Origin: Adiantum capillus-veneris
Taxonomy: Eukaryota; Streptophyta; Polypodiopsida; Polypodiales; Pteridaceae
Assembly (NCBI GenBank): GCA_014529385.2
Contig: CM043968.1
Location: 8,354,648 to 8,416,647, forward strand
Reading direction: 5' to 3'
Length of the DNA stretch: 62,000 nucleotides
Part shown: positions 1-17,928 of the stretch, piece after piece
Position numbering within the stretch: position 1 is the stretch's first letter
Layout of the letters: each line of letters starts with the position of its first letter
Program-made: the position numbers and the translations under genes
Notes under the pieces: generated by a model
The model's input: the letters and a program-made list of their open reading frames with translations, nothing else
Databases searched by the model: none
What the model was told of the DNA's origin: nothing

Positions 1-674
1 TACAATGACACACTTGCATGGGTGAGAAGGTGGGCTTTTCCATTGTGTGGGGTAGCAACACCTTCATATGATGTATCTTTGATCCTTTTAAGGAGTCATG
101 CCTCATCACGAGCATGGCAAGAACTCGTAATTTTTTGGCTTCATCAATATAACCTACTCACCATTGGGAATTTAGCCATTAGAACAAAAGGATAAAAGCC
201 GTGCACTTGCAAATTATCATGACTTTGCCTTCTCTTCCTTATTGTCATTGCAATTGTTTAAGTTGATTTATAGATTGAGGGGAGAAGCTTGTTCTTTAAA
301 GGTTTTATGGTGGACTCGACAATATGGTGTGTACAAGTACTACGAGTAGCGTACTCAACAAAATCGAATGATTCACAAACATATAGAACACCGAAAATGA
401 AAAATCATTTTGCTTCTCGTCCTTAAAATCATTGCAATTGCATCGTTGGTTTTATACATTAAGGAGAGAATCTTATGCTTTAAAGGGTTTTTTGGTGGAC
501 TCAATAATATAATGTGTACAACTGCTTTGAGTAGCATCCTAAACAAAATCAAATGATTCACAAATAGTTGGAACATCAAGAATGAAAAATCATTTCATGC
601 CGCACTAAGAAGTAACTAAGGTGTCCTAATTGTATAGACGTATTTAGATTTCAATCAACATGCATGGCATTAGG

Positions 675-777
<103 letters not shown>

Positions 778-1145
778 CAAAAAGAGCAACAACAATATCG
801 GTATCTACAACAAAAGACTTATCCTTATTGCTTTTGGGTTTTCCTTTGTCATCCTTGGTGGAAGTAATCTATGGTAAGGTTGATCTGGAATCCATGTACT
901 CTTTGCTAGTAGGTTCTTCAAATTTTGTGAAAGGGAGTCACTTGTTTGATTTTGTAGTTAAATTCAATGAGCTTATTGTATATATGATGCTTTGAGTGCA
1001 GCTTATGGTGGAATCTCTAAAGATTTCACATAATGGGAAGAGAGTAGACCAAGTAGTAGAGTAGTAGTAGTAATAGGCCTTCTCAAAGATGCAAAATATT
1101 GACACTATAATGATGAGGTGAATAGTTTATTATCACGTTTGTCTC

Positions 1146-2214
1146 ATGATCATTGCCATTTACAAAGCAAATATCATGGATTTCTATTTTCTTCCTTCTA
1201 ATCATCACAATTTTATAAGAGAGAATCTAGTTTTTACATTGAGGATAAAAGCCTTAGAACCGCTCATTGGGCCGTTCAAACCTTGGGGACACCATAGAAT
1301 AGCTTACTTGAAAATGCAGCAAAGCAATAAAACGTTGGAATGGGGAGAGATGTCAAGGTACTTCCACAATTCTATATCTCATCGGTCACCTTGGCCCTCC
1401 AAGGCTAGAGACATAAATTTATAGACATCCTTCTTACCCATTTTTGGAGGGAAGTTGCTAAAAAGCTTAATAACAAGGGCATTGGCATACAGCCCAACTT
1501 TGGGACTATAGCAGGAGTTGCCGGAGAGGAACAAAGCAACTAACTCTCCAGTTCAACCTCAGGGGGAAAAAAGTTTACAGATCAGCATAGCCCGTGAGTA
1601 GCCTAACATATGGTATCTACCAAACTACAAATCCAAGTTCAAGTGGATAGCTTGGTGGTGGCCAATGAATAGACATTTCCTAAAACTACAAACTTAAGGA
1701 TGTATACCTCACCCATATGGCCTCAAAGGATTGGTTCTTCCCGCTTAACAAGCAATTGGGCTTAAACTGACGAGGCTCAAGATGGGAGACGTACAGTCAT
1801 GAAGAATACGGAACCCTCGATATTGAGGCCGCATGGGACAAAAGTTTTCTTATGGAAGGTACTTCGGGGAGCCATGTCGACTGGAGTGAAGTTCTTGCCA
1901 TGAAAATTGGTATAGATAGATGCTTGCAATACAAAATGTCTTGTGAAGACCTCCCTCACCTTTTCAAGGAGTGCCTGACCATATGTGGCCTTGTAGGAAA
2001 GATCTGCAAATGGGTCCAAAGAACCTGGAAAATAGGATTCTTCAAGAACAATCTCTTCATGGGAGGGAAGGTGTTCAAGAGCCATGCACTGCTCATCGCT
2101 ATGCAAGTCATGAGATATTACTACTTCAAAGACATTTGGAAGGCAAGGAATTGTGGAATCTTTGAGAGCTCCATGGAAAAAGCTAAGTTCTCGTAGATAG
2201 TCCAAGATAACAGG
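1146..2214 (+). pseudogene. Decayed LINE ORF2 tail with zf-RVT-like domain, inside the satellite monomer
   Basis: The longest open piece is 114 codons (1852-2196). Its reading contains an E-[DE]-L-P-H-L-F-K-E-C block and, about 60 residues later, IWKARNCGIFES. Both resemble the zinc-binding domain (zf-RVT) at the end of plant LINE ORF2: C..C, E...HLF..C, then a W-[IK]-W-K-x-R-N-x-x-I-F-E tail. Just upstream, in another frame, a reading beginning FLWKV..GAMST resembles the start of the same domain (F-L-W-K-x-L-x-G-A-x-x-T), so a frameshift separates them. Stops interrupt everything upstream. The link to LINEs is by motif recognition only. I see no apurinic endonuclease and no RT catalytic core in the monomer. 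Confidence 0.55.
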
Positions 2215-2272
2215 ATACTTCTCAAATTGGAAAACAAAGAAACTCTAAAGGGTGGCCTAAAACCATGGATGC

Positions 2273-9068
<6,796 letters not shown>

Positions 9069-9751
9069 TACAATGACACACTTGCATGGGTGAGAAGGTG
9101 GGCTTTTCCATTGTGTGGGGTAGCAACACCTTCATATGATGTATCTTTGATCCTTTTAAGGAGTCATGCCTCATCACGAGCATGGCAAGAACTCGTAATT
9201 TTTTGGCTTCATCAATATAACCTACTCACCATTGGGAATTTAGCCATTAGAACAAAAGGATAAAAGCCGTGCACTTGCAAATTATCATGACTTTGCCTTC
9301 TCTTCCTTATTGTCATTGCAATTGTTTAAGTTGATTTATAGATTGAGGGGAGAAGCTTGTTCTTTAAAGGTTTTCTGGTGGACTCGACAATATGGTGTGT
9401 ACAAGTACTACGAGTAGCATACTCAACAAAATAGAATGATTCACAAACATATAGAACACCAAAAATGAAAAATCATTTGGCTTCTCGTCCTTAAAATCAT
9501 TGCAATTGCATCGTTGGTTTTATACACTAAGGAGAGAATCTTACGCTTTAAAAGGTTTTTTGGTGGACTCGATAATATAATGTGTACAACTGCTTTGAGT
9601 AGCATCCTAAACAAAATCAAATGATTCACAAATAGTTGGAACATCAAGAATGAAAAATCATTTCATGCCGCACTAAGAAGTAACTAAGGTGTCCTAATTG
9701 TATAGACGTATTTAGATTTCAAATCAACATGCATGGCATTAGGTAATCTCT

Positions 9752-9811
<60 letters not shown>

Positions 9812-11299
9812 AGCAACAACAATATCGGTATCTACAACAAAAGACTTATCCTTATTGCTTTTGGGTTTTTCTTTGTCATCCTTGGTGGAAGTAATCGATG
9901 GTAAGGTTGATCTGGAATCCATGTACTCTTTGCTAGTAGGTTCTTCAAATTTTGTGAAAGGGAGTCACTTGTTTGATTTTGTAGTTAAATTCAATGAGCT
10001 TATTGTATATATGATGCTTTGAGTGCAGCTTATGGTGGAATCTCTAAAGATTTCACATAATGGGAAGAGAGTAGACCAAGTAGTAGAGTAGTAGTAGTAA
10101 TAGGCCTTCTCAAAGATGCAAAATATTGACACTATAATGATGAGGTGAATAGTTTATTATCACGTTTGTCTCATGATCATTGCCATTTACAAAGCAAATA
10201 TCATGGATTTCTATTTTCTTCCTTCTAATCATCACAATTTTATAAGAGAGAATCTAGTTTTTACATTGAGGATAAAAACCTTAGAACCGCTCATTGGGCC
10301 GTTCAAACCTTGGGGACACCATAGAATAGCTTACTTGAAAATGCAGCAAAGCAATAAAACGTTGGAATGGGGAGAGATGTCAAGGTACTTCCACAATTCT
10401 ATATTTCATCGGTCACCTTGGCCCTCCAAGGCTAGAGACATAAATTTATAGACATCCTTCTTACCCATTTTTGGAGGGAAGTTGCTAAAAAGCTTAATAA
10501 CAAGGGCATTGGCATACAGCCCAACTTTGGGACTATAGCAGGAGTTGCCGGAGAGGAACAAAGCAACTAACTCTCCAGTTCAACCTCAGGGGGAAAAAAG
10601 TTTACAGATCAGCATAGCCCGTGAGTAGCCTAACATATGGTATCTACCAAACTACAAATCCAAGTTCAAGTGGATAGCTTGGTGGTGGCCAATGAATAGA
10701 CATTTCCTAAAACTACAAACTTAAGGATGTATACCTCACCCATATGGCCTCAAAGGATTGGTTCTTCCCGCTTAACAAGCAATTGGGCTTAAACTGACGA
10801 GGCTCAAGATGGGAGACGTACAGTCATGAAGAATACGGAACCCTCGATATTGAGGCCGCATGGGACAAAAGTTTTCTTATGGAAGGTACTTCGGGGAGCC
10901 ATGTCGACTGGAGTGAAGTTCTTGCCATGAAAATTGGTATAGATAGATGCTTGCAATACAAAATGTCTTGTGAAGACCTCCCTCACCTTTTCAAGGAGTG
11001 CCTGACCATATGTGGCCTTGTAGGAAAGATCTGCAAATGGGTCCAAAGAACCTGGAAAATAGGATTCTTCAAGAACAATCTCTTCATGGGAGGGAAGGTG
11101 TTCAAGAGCCATGCACTGCTCATCGCTATGCAAGTCATGAGATATTACTACTTCAAAGACATTTGGAAGGCAAGGAATTGTGGAATCTTTGAGAGCTCCA
11201 TGGAAAAAGCTAAGTTCTCGTAGATAGTCCAAGATAACAGGATACTTCTCAAATTGGAAAACAAAGAAACTCTAAAGGGTGGCCTAAAACCATGGATGC
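9069..11299 (+). repeat. Satellite monomer 5 (2231 bp, short-microsatellite subtype)
   Basis: Shares with monomer 6 a block of variants absent from monomers 1-4: TTTTCTGG near 9373, TACACTAAGG near 9523, CTTACGCTTT near 9540, TTCAAATCAAC near 9719 and GTAATCGATGG near 9891. It also has a much shorter microsatellite (9748-9806). The LINE-like open piece is at 10879-11223. Confidence 0.92.
9748..9806 (+). repeat. Compound microsatellite, contracted allele
   Basis: About 59 bp against 95-98 bp in monomers 1-4. Both the CT and CA parts are shorter. Confidence 0.95.
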
Positions 11300-11982
11300 T
11301 ACAATGACACACTTGCATGGGTGAGAAGGTGGGCTTTTCCATTGTGTGGGGTAGCAACACCTTCATATGATGTATCTTTGATCCTTTTAAGGAGTCATGC
11401 CTCATCACGAGCATGGCAAGAACTCGTAATTTTTTGGCTTCATCAATATAACCTACTCACCATTGGGAATTTAGCCATTAGAACAAAAGGATAAAAGCCG
11501 TGCACTTGCAAATTATCATGACTTTGCCTTCTCTTCCTTATTGTCATTGCAATTGTTTAAGTTGATTTATAGATTGAGGGGAGAAGCTTGTTCTTTAAAG
11601 GTTTTCTGGTGGACTCGACAATATGGTGTGTACAAGTACTACGAGTAGCATACTCAACAAAATAGAATGATTCACAAACATATAGAACACCAAAAATGAA
11701 AAATCATTTGGCTTCTCGTCCTTAAAATCATTGCAATTGCATCGTTGGTTTTATACACTAAGGAGAGAATCTTACGCTTTAAAAGGTTTTTTGGTGGACT
11801 CGATAATATAATGTGTACAACTGCTTTGAGTAGCATCCTAAACAAAATCAAATGATTCACAAATAGTTGGAACATCAAGAATGAAAAATCATTTCATGCC
11901 GCACTAAGAAGTAACTAAGGTGTCCTAATTGTATAGACGTATTTAGATTTCAAATCAACATGCATGGCATTAGGTAATCTCT

Positions 11983-12040
<58 letters not shown>

Positions 12041-13376
12041 AGCAACAACAATATCGGTATCTACAACAAAAGACTTATCCTTATTGCTTTTGGGTTTTTC
12101 TTTGTCATCCTTGGTGGAAGTAATCGATGGTAAGGTTGATCTGGAATCCATGTACTCTTTGCTAGTAGGTTCTTCAAATTTTGTGAAAGGGAGTCACTTG
12201 TTTGATTTTGTAGTTAAATTCAATGAGCTTATTGTATATATGATGCTTTGAGTGCAGCTTATGGTGGAATCTCTAAAGATTTCACATAATGGGAAGAGAG
12301 TAGACCAAGTAGTAGAGTAGTAGTAGTAATAGGCCTTCTCAAAGATGCAAAATATTGACACTATAATGATGAGGTGAATAGTTTATTATCACGTTTGTCT
12401 CATGATCATTGCCATTTACAAAGCAAATATCATGGATTTCTATTTTCTTCCTTCTAATCATCACAATTTTATAAGAGAGAATCTAGTTTTTACATTGAGG
12501 ATAAAAACCTTAGAACCGCTCATTGGGCCGTTCAAACCTTGGGGACACCATAGAATAGCTTACTTGAAAATGCAGCAAAGCAATAAAACGTTGGAATGGG
12601 GAGAGATGTCAAGGTACTTCCACAATTCTATATCTCATCGGTCACCTTGGCCCTCCAAGGCTAGAGACATAAATTTATAGACATCCTTCTTACCCATTTT
12701 TGGAGGGAAGTTGCTAAAAAGCTTAATAACAAGGGCATTGGCATACAGCCCAACTTTGGGACTATAGCAAGAGTTGTCGGAGAGGAACAAAGCAACTAAC
12801 TCTCCAGTTCAACCTCAGTGGGAAAAAAGTTTACAGATCAGCATAGCCAGTGAGTAGCCTAACATATGGTATCTACCAAACTACAAATCCAAGTTCAAGT
12901 GGATAGCTTGGTGGTGGCCAATGAATAGACATTTCCTAAAACTGCAAACTTAAGGATGTATACCTCACCCATATGGCCTCAAAGGATTGGTTCTTCCCGC
13001 TTAACAAGCAATTGGGCTTAAACTGACGAGGCTCAAGATGGGAGACGTACAGTCATGAAGAATACGGAACCCTCGATATTGAGGCCGTATAAGACAAAAG
13101 TTTTCTTATGGAAGGTACTTCGGGGAGCCATGTCGACTGGAGTGAAGTTCTTGCCATGAAAATTGGTACAGATAGATGCTTGCAATACAAAATGTCTTGT
13201 GAAGACCTCCCTCACCTTTTCAAGGAGTGCCTGACGATATGTGGCCTTGTAGGAAAGATCTGCAAATGGGTCCAAAGAACCTGGAAAATAGGATTCTTCA
13301 AGAACAATCTCTTCATGGGAGGGAAGGTGTTCAAGAGCCATGCACTGCTCATCGCTATGCAAGTCATGAGATATTA
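11300..13376 (+). repeat. Satellite monomer 6, truncated at the array edge (2077 bp)
   Basis: Carries the monomer 5 subtype variants. In its last 700 bp it also has private changes that match the diverged copies elsewhere, such as CTGACGATATG near 13230, ACTGCAAAC near 12942 and CAGTGGGA near 12817. It ends in GATATTA and continues directly into retroelement A sequence, so about 190 bp of the monomer are missing. Its LINE-like open piece (13108-13377) is truncated. Confidence 0.92.
11979..12035 (+). repeat. Compound microsatellite, contracted allele
   Basis: About 57 bp of CT then CA repeats, close in length to that of monomer 5. Confidence 0.95.
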
Positions 13377-13379
13377 ACA

Positions 13380-13394
13380 GCGCTCCCAGCAGGG
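13380..13394 (-). other. Degenerate polypurine tract of copy A
   Basis: Purine-rich on the minus strand (CTGGGAGCG core), at the position of the plus-strand primer just inside the lost 3' LTR. The equivalent in copy B (24322-24333) is cleaner. Confidence 0.4.
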
Positions 13395-13427
13395 ATAGCA
13401 ACTATCCTCAGTTGCTCAATAGAGAAA

Positions 13428-14921
13428 TCAACTGGACCGTGAGTGATGGAAAGTGTGGAGAAGGTTGGGAAAGTTGCGAAAAAACTTTTCAGGCATCCAT
13501 TTGGCATCCTCTCTAGGGTGGCCCTTGAAAGTCAAAAGGTAACGGTTATAAACCATTCCAGTGCGTGTAGTGGTGGTCTCATGGTCAACTATTTTGTCAG
13601 GGATGAGTTGCTCTTCTTGGTCTACAAGTGAAGGTGGGTCTTCGTAAATGTGGTGTGTAGGTAGGGGTCCTCTGAATGGTCGTAAAAGACTAATGTGAAA
13701 TGCATTGTGAATGTGCCAATGTGCAGGTAATTCTAAACGAAAAGAAACATCATTAATGACAGCTGAAATTTTGAAAGGTCCATAAAAACGAGGAGCAAGC
13801 TTAACAAAGACATTAGTATCAACACTTTTGATCCTTCGTTTTTCGATGCGAAGTAAAACATGATCACCTTCTTTGAATTGGTGTGCCTTGCGGTGCTTGT
13901 TAGCATGCTTGGTGTAAAGTTCTTGTGAGTGTTTAATGGCAGAATGCACACTTGCATAAGTATCATGAAAGTCAGTAGTGAAATCATCAGCGGCAGGCAC
14001 AACATTAGAAAGACGTGAAGCAGGAGTAGGAAGTGAGTGACCGTATACAATTTCAAAGGGAGATTTACCCGTGGCAGTGTGAGTGGTGTTGTTGTATGCA
14101 AATTGCAAAATATGTAGGTAGTCATCCCATTTCTTAGGTTGAGAGGAAACATAAGCCTTCAACAAGTCAATAATAGTGCGGTTGGTGACTTCGGTTTGAC
14201 CATTAGATTCAGGATGAAATGCAGAAGTAAAGTCAAGTGTAGTGCCAAGATTTTCAAATACAGTAGTCCAAAAAGCACTACAAAATTTTGAATCTCGATC
14301 AGAAATAATCACTTTAGGCAAACCATGATGTGGGAAAACAGTCTTAAGAAACAAAAGTGCAGCTTGATGTGCTGTGAGTGTTTTCTTACATGGAACGAAG
14401 TACGCTTGTTTAGAGAAACGATCAATAATAGTCCATATCATGTCATGTTTGTGCATTGTGAGTGGGAAACCAGTAACAAAATCCATTGAAATATGTTCCC
14501 AAGGTCTTTCAGGAATGGGGAGAGGGTGTAAAAGTCCCAATTTCTTACCTGTAGCTGCTTTGATTTTTTGACAAATCAAACAAGTGGACACATACTGTTT
14601 AACATCCATTCTCATAGTAGGCCAATAGAAATCACGACATAAATTTTGAAAAGTTGCAGCAAATCCTCTATGTCCAGCATAAGGTGGTTTGTGCAATTCT
14701 TCAATAATTAATGTACGAAAAGATTTAGTCACACATAATTTTTGTTTGAAATAAAGGAAGTTTTCTTGAATAGTGTATTCGAGAAATGTGTGTACAGAAT
14801 TATCAAGCATGTGCAACCATGTCGTTTTGAAGTCATCGTCATGTACATAAGTGTCAGACATAGTGTCAAATGAAGTTCCCGTAATGGTTGATAGATGATT
14901 AAGTGAGGGTCTTCTAGTCAA
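13428..14921 (-). CDS. Integrase plus chromodomain segment of Pol, copy A (497 aa)
   Basis: Integrates retroelement cDNA. The zinc-binding HHCC motif is at H77, H84, C114 and C117. The catalytic triad is D147, D208, E244 with the usual 35-residue gap between the last two. A GPY/F module lies at about 372-415 (GPF at 381-383). A chromodomain-like tail lies at about 442-489, ending in WMPEKFF; in chromoviruses such tails can bind modified histones and steer insertion into heterochromatin. All key residues are present, so this part could fold. It is severed from RNase H by a frameshift between 14922 and 15010. The first residues belong to the RNase H/integrase linker, so the ORF start is not a true translation start. 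Confidence 0.9.
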   Translation of the reverse strand: MTRRPSLNHLSTITGTSFDTMSDTYVHDDDFKTTWLHMLDNSVHTFLEYTIQENFLYFKQKLCVTKSFRTLIIEELHKPPYAGHRGFAATFQNLCRDFYWPTMRMDVKQYVSTCLICQKIKAATGKKLGLLHPLPIPERPWEHISMDFVTGFPLTMHKHDMIWTIIDRFSKQAYFVPCKKTLTAHQAALLFLKTVFPHHGLPKVIISDRDSKFCSAFWTTVFENLGTTLDFTSAFHPESNGQTEVTNRTIIDLLKAYVSSQPKKWDDYLHILQFAYNNTTHTATGKSPFEIVYGHSLPTPASRLSNVVPAADDFTTDFHDTYASVHSAIKHSQELYTKHANKHRKAHQFKEGDHVLLRIEKRRIKSVDTNVFVKLAPRFYGPFKISAVINDVSFRLELPAHWHIHNAFHISLLRPFRGPLPTHHIYEDPPSLVDQEEQLIPDKIVDHETTTTRTGMVYNRYLLTFKGHPREDAKWMPEKFFRNFPNLLHTFHHSRSS

Positions 14922-15009
14922 GGCATCAGCTACAACGTTTTCTTTACCAGGTTGGTATTGAATGTTGGGCTGAAAACTTTGAATAAAAGTGGTCCACTTA
15001 ATATGTCTA

Positions 15010-15468
15010 TCATCTATTAAAATGCTGAGAAAGTAAATATTTGATACTTTGTTGATCAGTTTTAATGATCAAGTCAGTACCCATTACATAGTGTTTCCAG
15101 ATTTTCAATGCATGTACCACAACAGTCAATTCTTTATCATAAGTACTGAACTTTATTTCAGATGGTTTGAATTTACGACTTTCGAAAGCAATGGGATGGT
15201 TATCTTGCATAAGGACTGCACCGATACCTTTACCACTAGCATCAGTGACTACCACAAAGAATGGTCGTTCAAAATCAGGCAATTGCAATACAGGTGCATT
15301 AGTCAAAGCATGTTTAAGTGCATTAAATGAGCTTTCTTGCAAATCAGTCCATTCATAAGGCGTGTTTTTCTTCAACAAGAGAGTCAAATAATGTGCTTTG
15401 TAAGCAAAATTACGAACAAATTTCCTGTAATAGCTGCAAAGACCAAGAAAAGATCGTAGCTCATGCAA
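15010..15468 (-). pseudogene. RNase H segment of Pol, copy A
   Basis: Reads through the end of the RT connection (LGLCSYYRKFVRNF) into RNase H with TDASGKGIGAVL, YDKELTVVVHALKIW and KTDQQSIKYLLSQ, which give the D and E residues expected of the fold. It is in the same frame as protease-RT but separated by one stop at 15484-15486. There the minus strand reads TGA where copy B has TGG (Trp), a single-base loss. The 3' end is lost to a frameshift in the LLSQ..DERH region. Confidence 0.85.
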
Positions 15469-15483
15469 GTTTTTGGGTCTAGG

Positions 15484-16857
15484 TCAGGATTGAATGGCTT
15501 CAATTTTCTTTGGATCGACATGAATTCCTTTACCCGATACAATATGTCCCAAATATTCAATTTCAGATTGGAAAAATGAACTCTTTTCAGGATTCAAATA
15601 CAAGTGATTTCGTGCAAGCAGATCAAATACACGTGTTAAATGTTGCTTATGGTCTTCTTCAGATTTACTGAATACCAAAATGTCATCAAAAAATACAATC
15701 ACAAAATCTTGATGGTCAATGAAAATTTGATTCATCATGCGTGTGAATGTAGCTGGTGCATTTGTCAAACCAAATGGCATGACAAGAAATTCATAGTGCC
15801 CAGTTTGTGTTCTGAAAGCAGTTTTGTAGACATCATGTTCAAACATTTTGACTTGGTGATATCCTGATTTAAGGTCAATTTTGCTAAAGATGTTTGCCCC
15901 TTTCAGTTTGTCTAGTAGATCATCCACTCTAGGAATAGGAAACCTATTCTTAATGGTGATCTTGTTTAAAGCCCTGTAGTCAATACACATACGAAATGTT
16001 CCATTTTTCTTCTTGACAAGAAGTACTGGAGCTCCGTATGGTGAACTACTAGGTCGGATTAGGCCTCGGTCAAGTAAATCAGTGATTTGAGTTTGTATTT
16101 CCCTGTGTGCGGTAGGATTTACACAATAAGGTGCTCTACAAGGAGGTTCACTACCCGGTATGATGTCAATTTGGTGGTCTTCTGGGCGTGATGGTGGAAT
16201 TCCAGGTGGGAGATCATGCATGAAACAATCTTTAAATTGTGAGAGAAATTCATCGTGTGTGGAGTTACGTGAAGTTTCAGTTTCAACAGAAATTTGATTT
16301 ACCAATACTAGATATGTTTTCCCCTGTTTTCGAATTGCTCGTTTGGCTTGAGTGTGAGAGAGGAGTGGAAATTTTTGATGTGCCAGTGTTGCTTGGATGG
16401 AGAATTTTTTATTATTATGAGTGAGAGACATTGTACGTGTTTTATAATTAATCAACGGATCAAATTCATGACGAAATGGCATTCCCAAAATCATATCGAG
16501 TCCATGCAATGGTGCTACCAAAAATGTACGTGCTTGTGTGAATTCACCAATGCAAACTTCAACAGTGACTTGAGTTTTACAATTAAAACATTGATTATTA
16601 AAAAGAGTTTTGACCTTGTGGGGTGATGAAATTTCAGAGAGTGATAGTTGTTGTGCCAATCGTGTGGAAATGAAATCATGGCTACTACCATCATCTAGCA
16701 GAATGGTGACATTTTCACCCTTAACAGTGCCTTTCACTTTAAACAAAGTGTGAGGAGATATAGGAGTACCTGAAAGATGGGTTGTCATCATTATCATAAT
16801 CAGGATCATATCCCTCACCGTAGTTAACTTCCACTTCATTGTCGTCGGGTGTAGCAT
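15484..16857 (-). CDS. Protease and reverse transcriptase segment of Pol, copy A (457 aa)
   Basis: The aspartic protease active site is at residues 55-57 in the form D-D-G (context [13 protein letters not shown]). Copy B shares it, so it is a lineage trait and not damage. RT spans about 220-457, with [36 protein letters not shown] and the catalytic box F-F-D-D at 389-392 (FFDDILVFS). Phe replaces the usual Tyr of Y-x-D-D in both copies. The first ~30 codons overlap the 3' end of gag in another frame, so gag and pol lie in different frames here. The frame ends at the premature stop described for RNase H. Confidence 0.9.
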   Translation of the reverse strand: MLHPTTMKWKLTTVRDMILIMIMMTTHLSGTPISPHTLFKVKGTVKGENVTILLDDGSSHDFISTRLAQQLSLSEISSPHKVKTLFNNQCFNCKTQVTVEVCIGEFTQARTFLVAPLHGLDMILGMPFRHEFDPLINYKTRTMSLTHNNKKFSIQATLAHQKFPLLSHTQAKRAIRKQGKTYLVLVNQISVETETSRNSTHDEFLSQFKDCFMHDLPPGIPPSRPEDHQIDIIPGSEPPCRAPYCVNPTAHREIQTQITDLLDRGLIRPSSSPYGAPVLLVKKKNGTFRMCIDYRALNKITIKNRFPIPRVDDLLDKLKGANIFSKIDLKSGYHQVKMFEHDVYKTAFRTQTGHYEFLVMPFGLTNAPATFTRMMNQIFIDHQDFVIVFFDDILVFSKSEEDHKQHLTRVFDLLARNHLYLNPEKSSFFQSEIEYLGHIVSGKGIHVDPKKIEAIQS

Positions 16858-17647
16858 CTTCGATGAGGTTAAGAGTAGCTCCGTTGGGGCGGTTGTTGTT
16901 GAAGGATTTTAGACTTGAATTCCTGTTGACTCCATTTGAATGGCCATTGGATTGACCATTGCCCTTAGCATGACCATTTGGGCACTTATCTGCATAGTGA
17001 CCATATTGAAAGCATTTAAAACACTTCACCTTTTTGTTACCATTAGAATTTGGAGGAAAACGTTGGTTGAAAGGATGTTGGTCGCCTCGTTGCTGAGTGT
17101 TGTTGTGGTTGTTGCTCGTATGAGGTTGAGCAGTGGCAGGAGGATTGTCAAATCTTCGTCTTTTGAAAAAGGTACGGCTTTGGTGTTTGCTTCTGTTAGA
17201 GTTAGGAGAGAAAGGAGGTCTCTTGTTGCGGTTAGTGTTAGCAGGTTGATCAGTGTGAGAGGAATGTCCACCTTTCTTCTTTTCTGCGTTGAGAGCCAAG
17301 TTAATGGCCTTTGACAGAGAATCTGGTTCGAACATATCTACCTCAGCACTAATTTGTAGTGCCAAGCCTGATATGTACTTTTGCTTCAATTTCCTGCGAC
17401 TAACATGTTCAATAGCTTGCAATTGAATTAGACAATTCCAAAAACGGTCAGTGTAACCCTGTACATCTTCATTTCTACCCTGTCGAATTAAATCCCATTG
17501 ACGTCGTGCTTTAGCTTTGTACTGTGTTGGCAAAAATTGGGGTAAAAACACTTTTTTGAATGCATTCCAGGTGCGTGGTCTTCTTCCATGTTGTTTGGTG
17601 GCGTTCCACCACAATGCAGCGCTGCTAGTGAGATGATGGATGCACAC
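16739..17647 (-). pseudogene. Gag, C-terminal two-thirds, copy A (302 aa)
   Basis: Retrotransposon gag domain at about 7-115 (ALWWNATKQHGRR, FLPQFLPTQYKAKAR, YISGL). An Asn/Arg-rich linker follows, then a CCHC zinc knuckle at C209, C212, H217, C222 (CFKCFQYGHYADKC) that would bind genomic RNA. It is out of frame with the N-terminal part because of a 1-base deletion near 17640: copy B reads GATGATTGGATG where A reads GATGATGGATG. Confidence 0.88.
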
Positions 17648-17928
17648 TTTACCATTTCACGCTCGGGAAAGTCTTCATCATGAAAGTAGTCATCTAACTG
17701 ACTAACCCATGCTAGAACCGTGCTAGCATCTTTAGTGCCATCAAAATCTTTGAAAGTGAAGGCTTTTCTGCTAATTTTGTTTTTCTTGGGTGCCGGTGCA
17801 GATTCGGTGCGTGCAGAATGTAATAATTTATCTTCAAGTTCTTGCCTTCGCATGCGTTCATATGTGAGTGACTGTTGCAAATTTTGAAGTTGCTCTGCAA
17901 TCGTGGGTGCATGAGGAAGATGTGCCAT
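17640..17928 (-). pseudogene. Gag, N-terminal part, copy A
   Basis: Begins MAHLPHAPTIAEQLQNLQQS, the same start as the intact copy B gag, which fixes the start codon at 17926-17928. A short coiled-coil-like stretch (LQNLQQSL..RMRRQELEDKL) is followed by KAFTFKDFDGTKDASTVLAW. The native frame is lost at the 1-base deletion near 17640. Confidence 0.85.

Noticed and set aside
1777-2205. A 142-codon minus-strand open frame repeated in monomers 1-5, and shorter in monomer 6
   Set aside because: It lies antisense to the LINE-like stretch. It recurs because the monomers are near-identical, and the diverged copies break it. No recognisable motif.
15049-15330. Plus-strand open frames across elements A and B (for example 15049-15330, 16348-16626, 16940-17314)
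   Set aside because: Antisense shadows of gag and pol with no known motifs.
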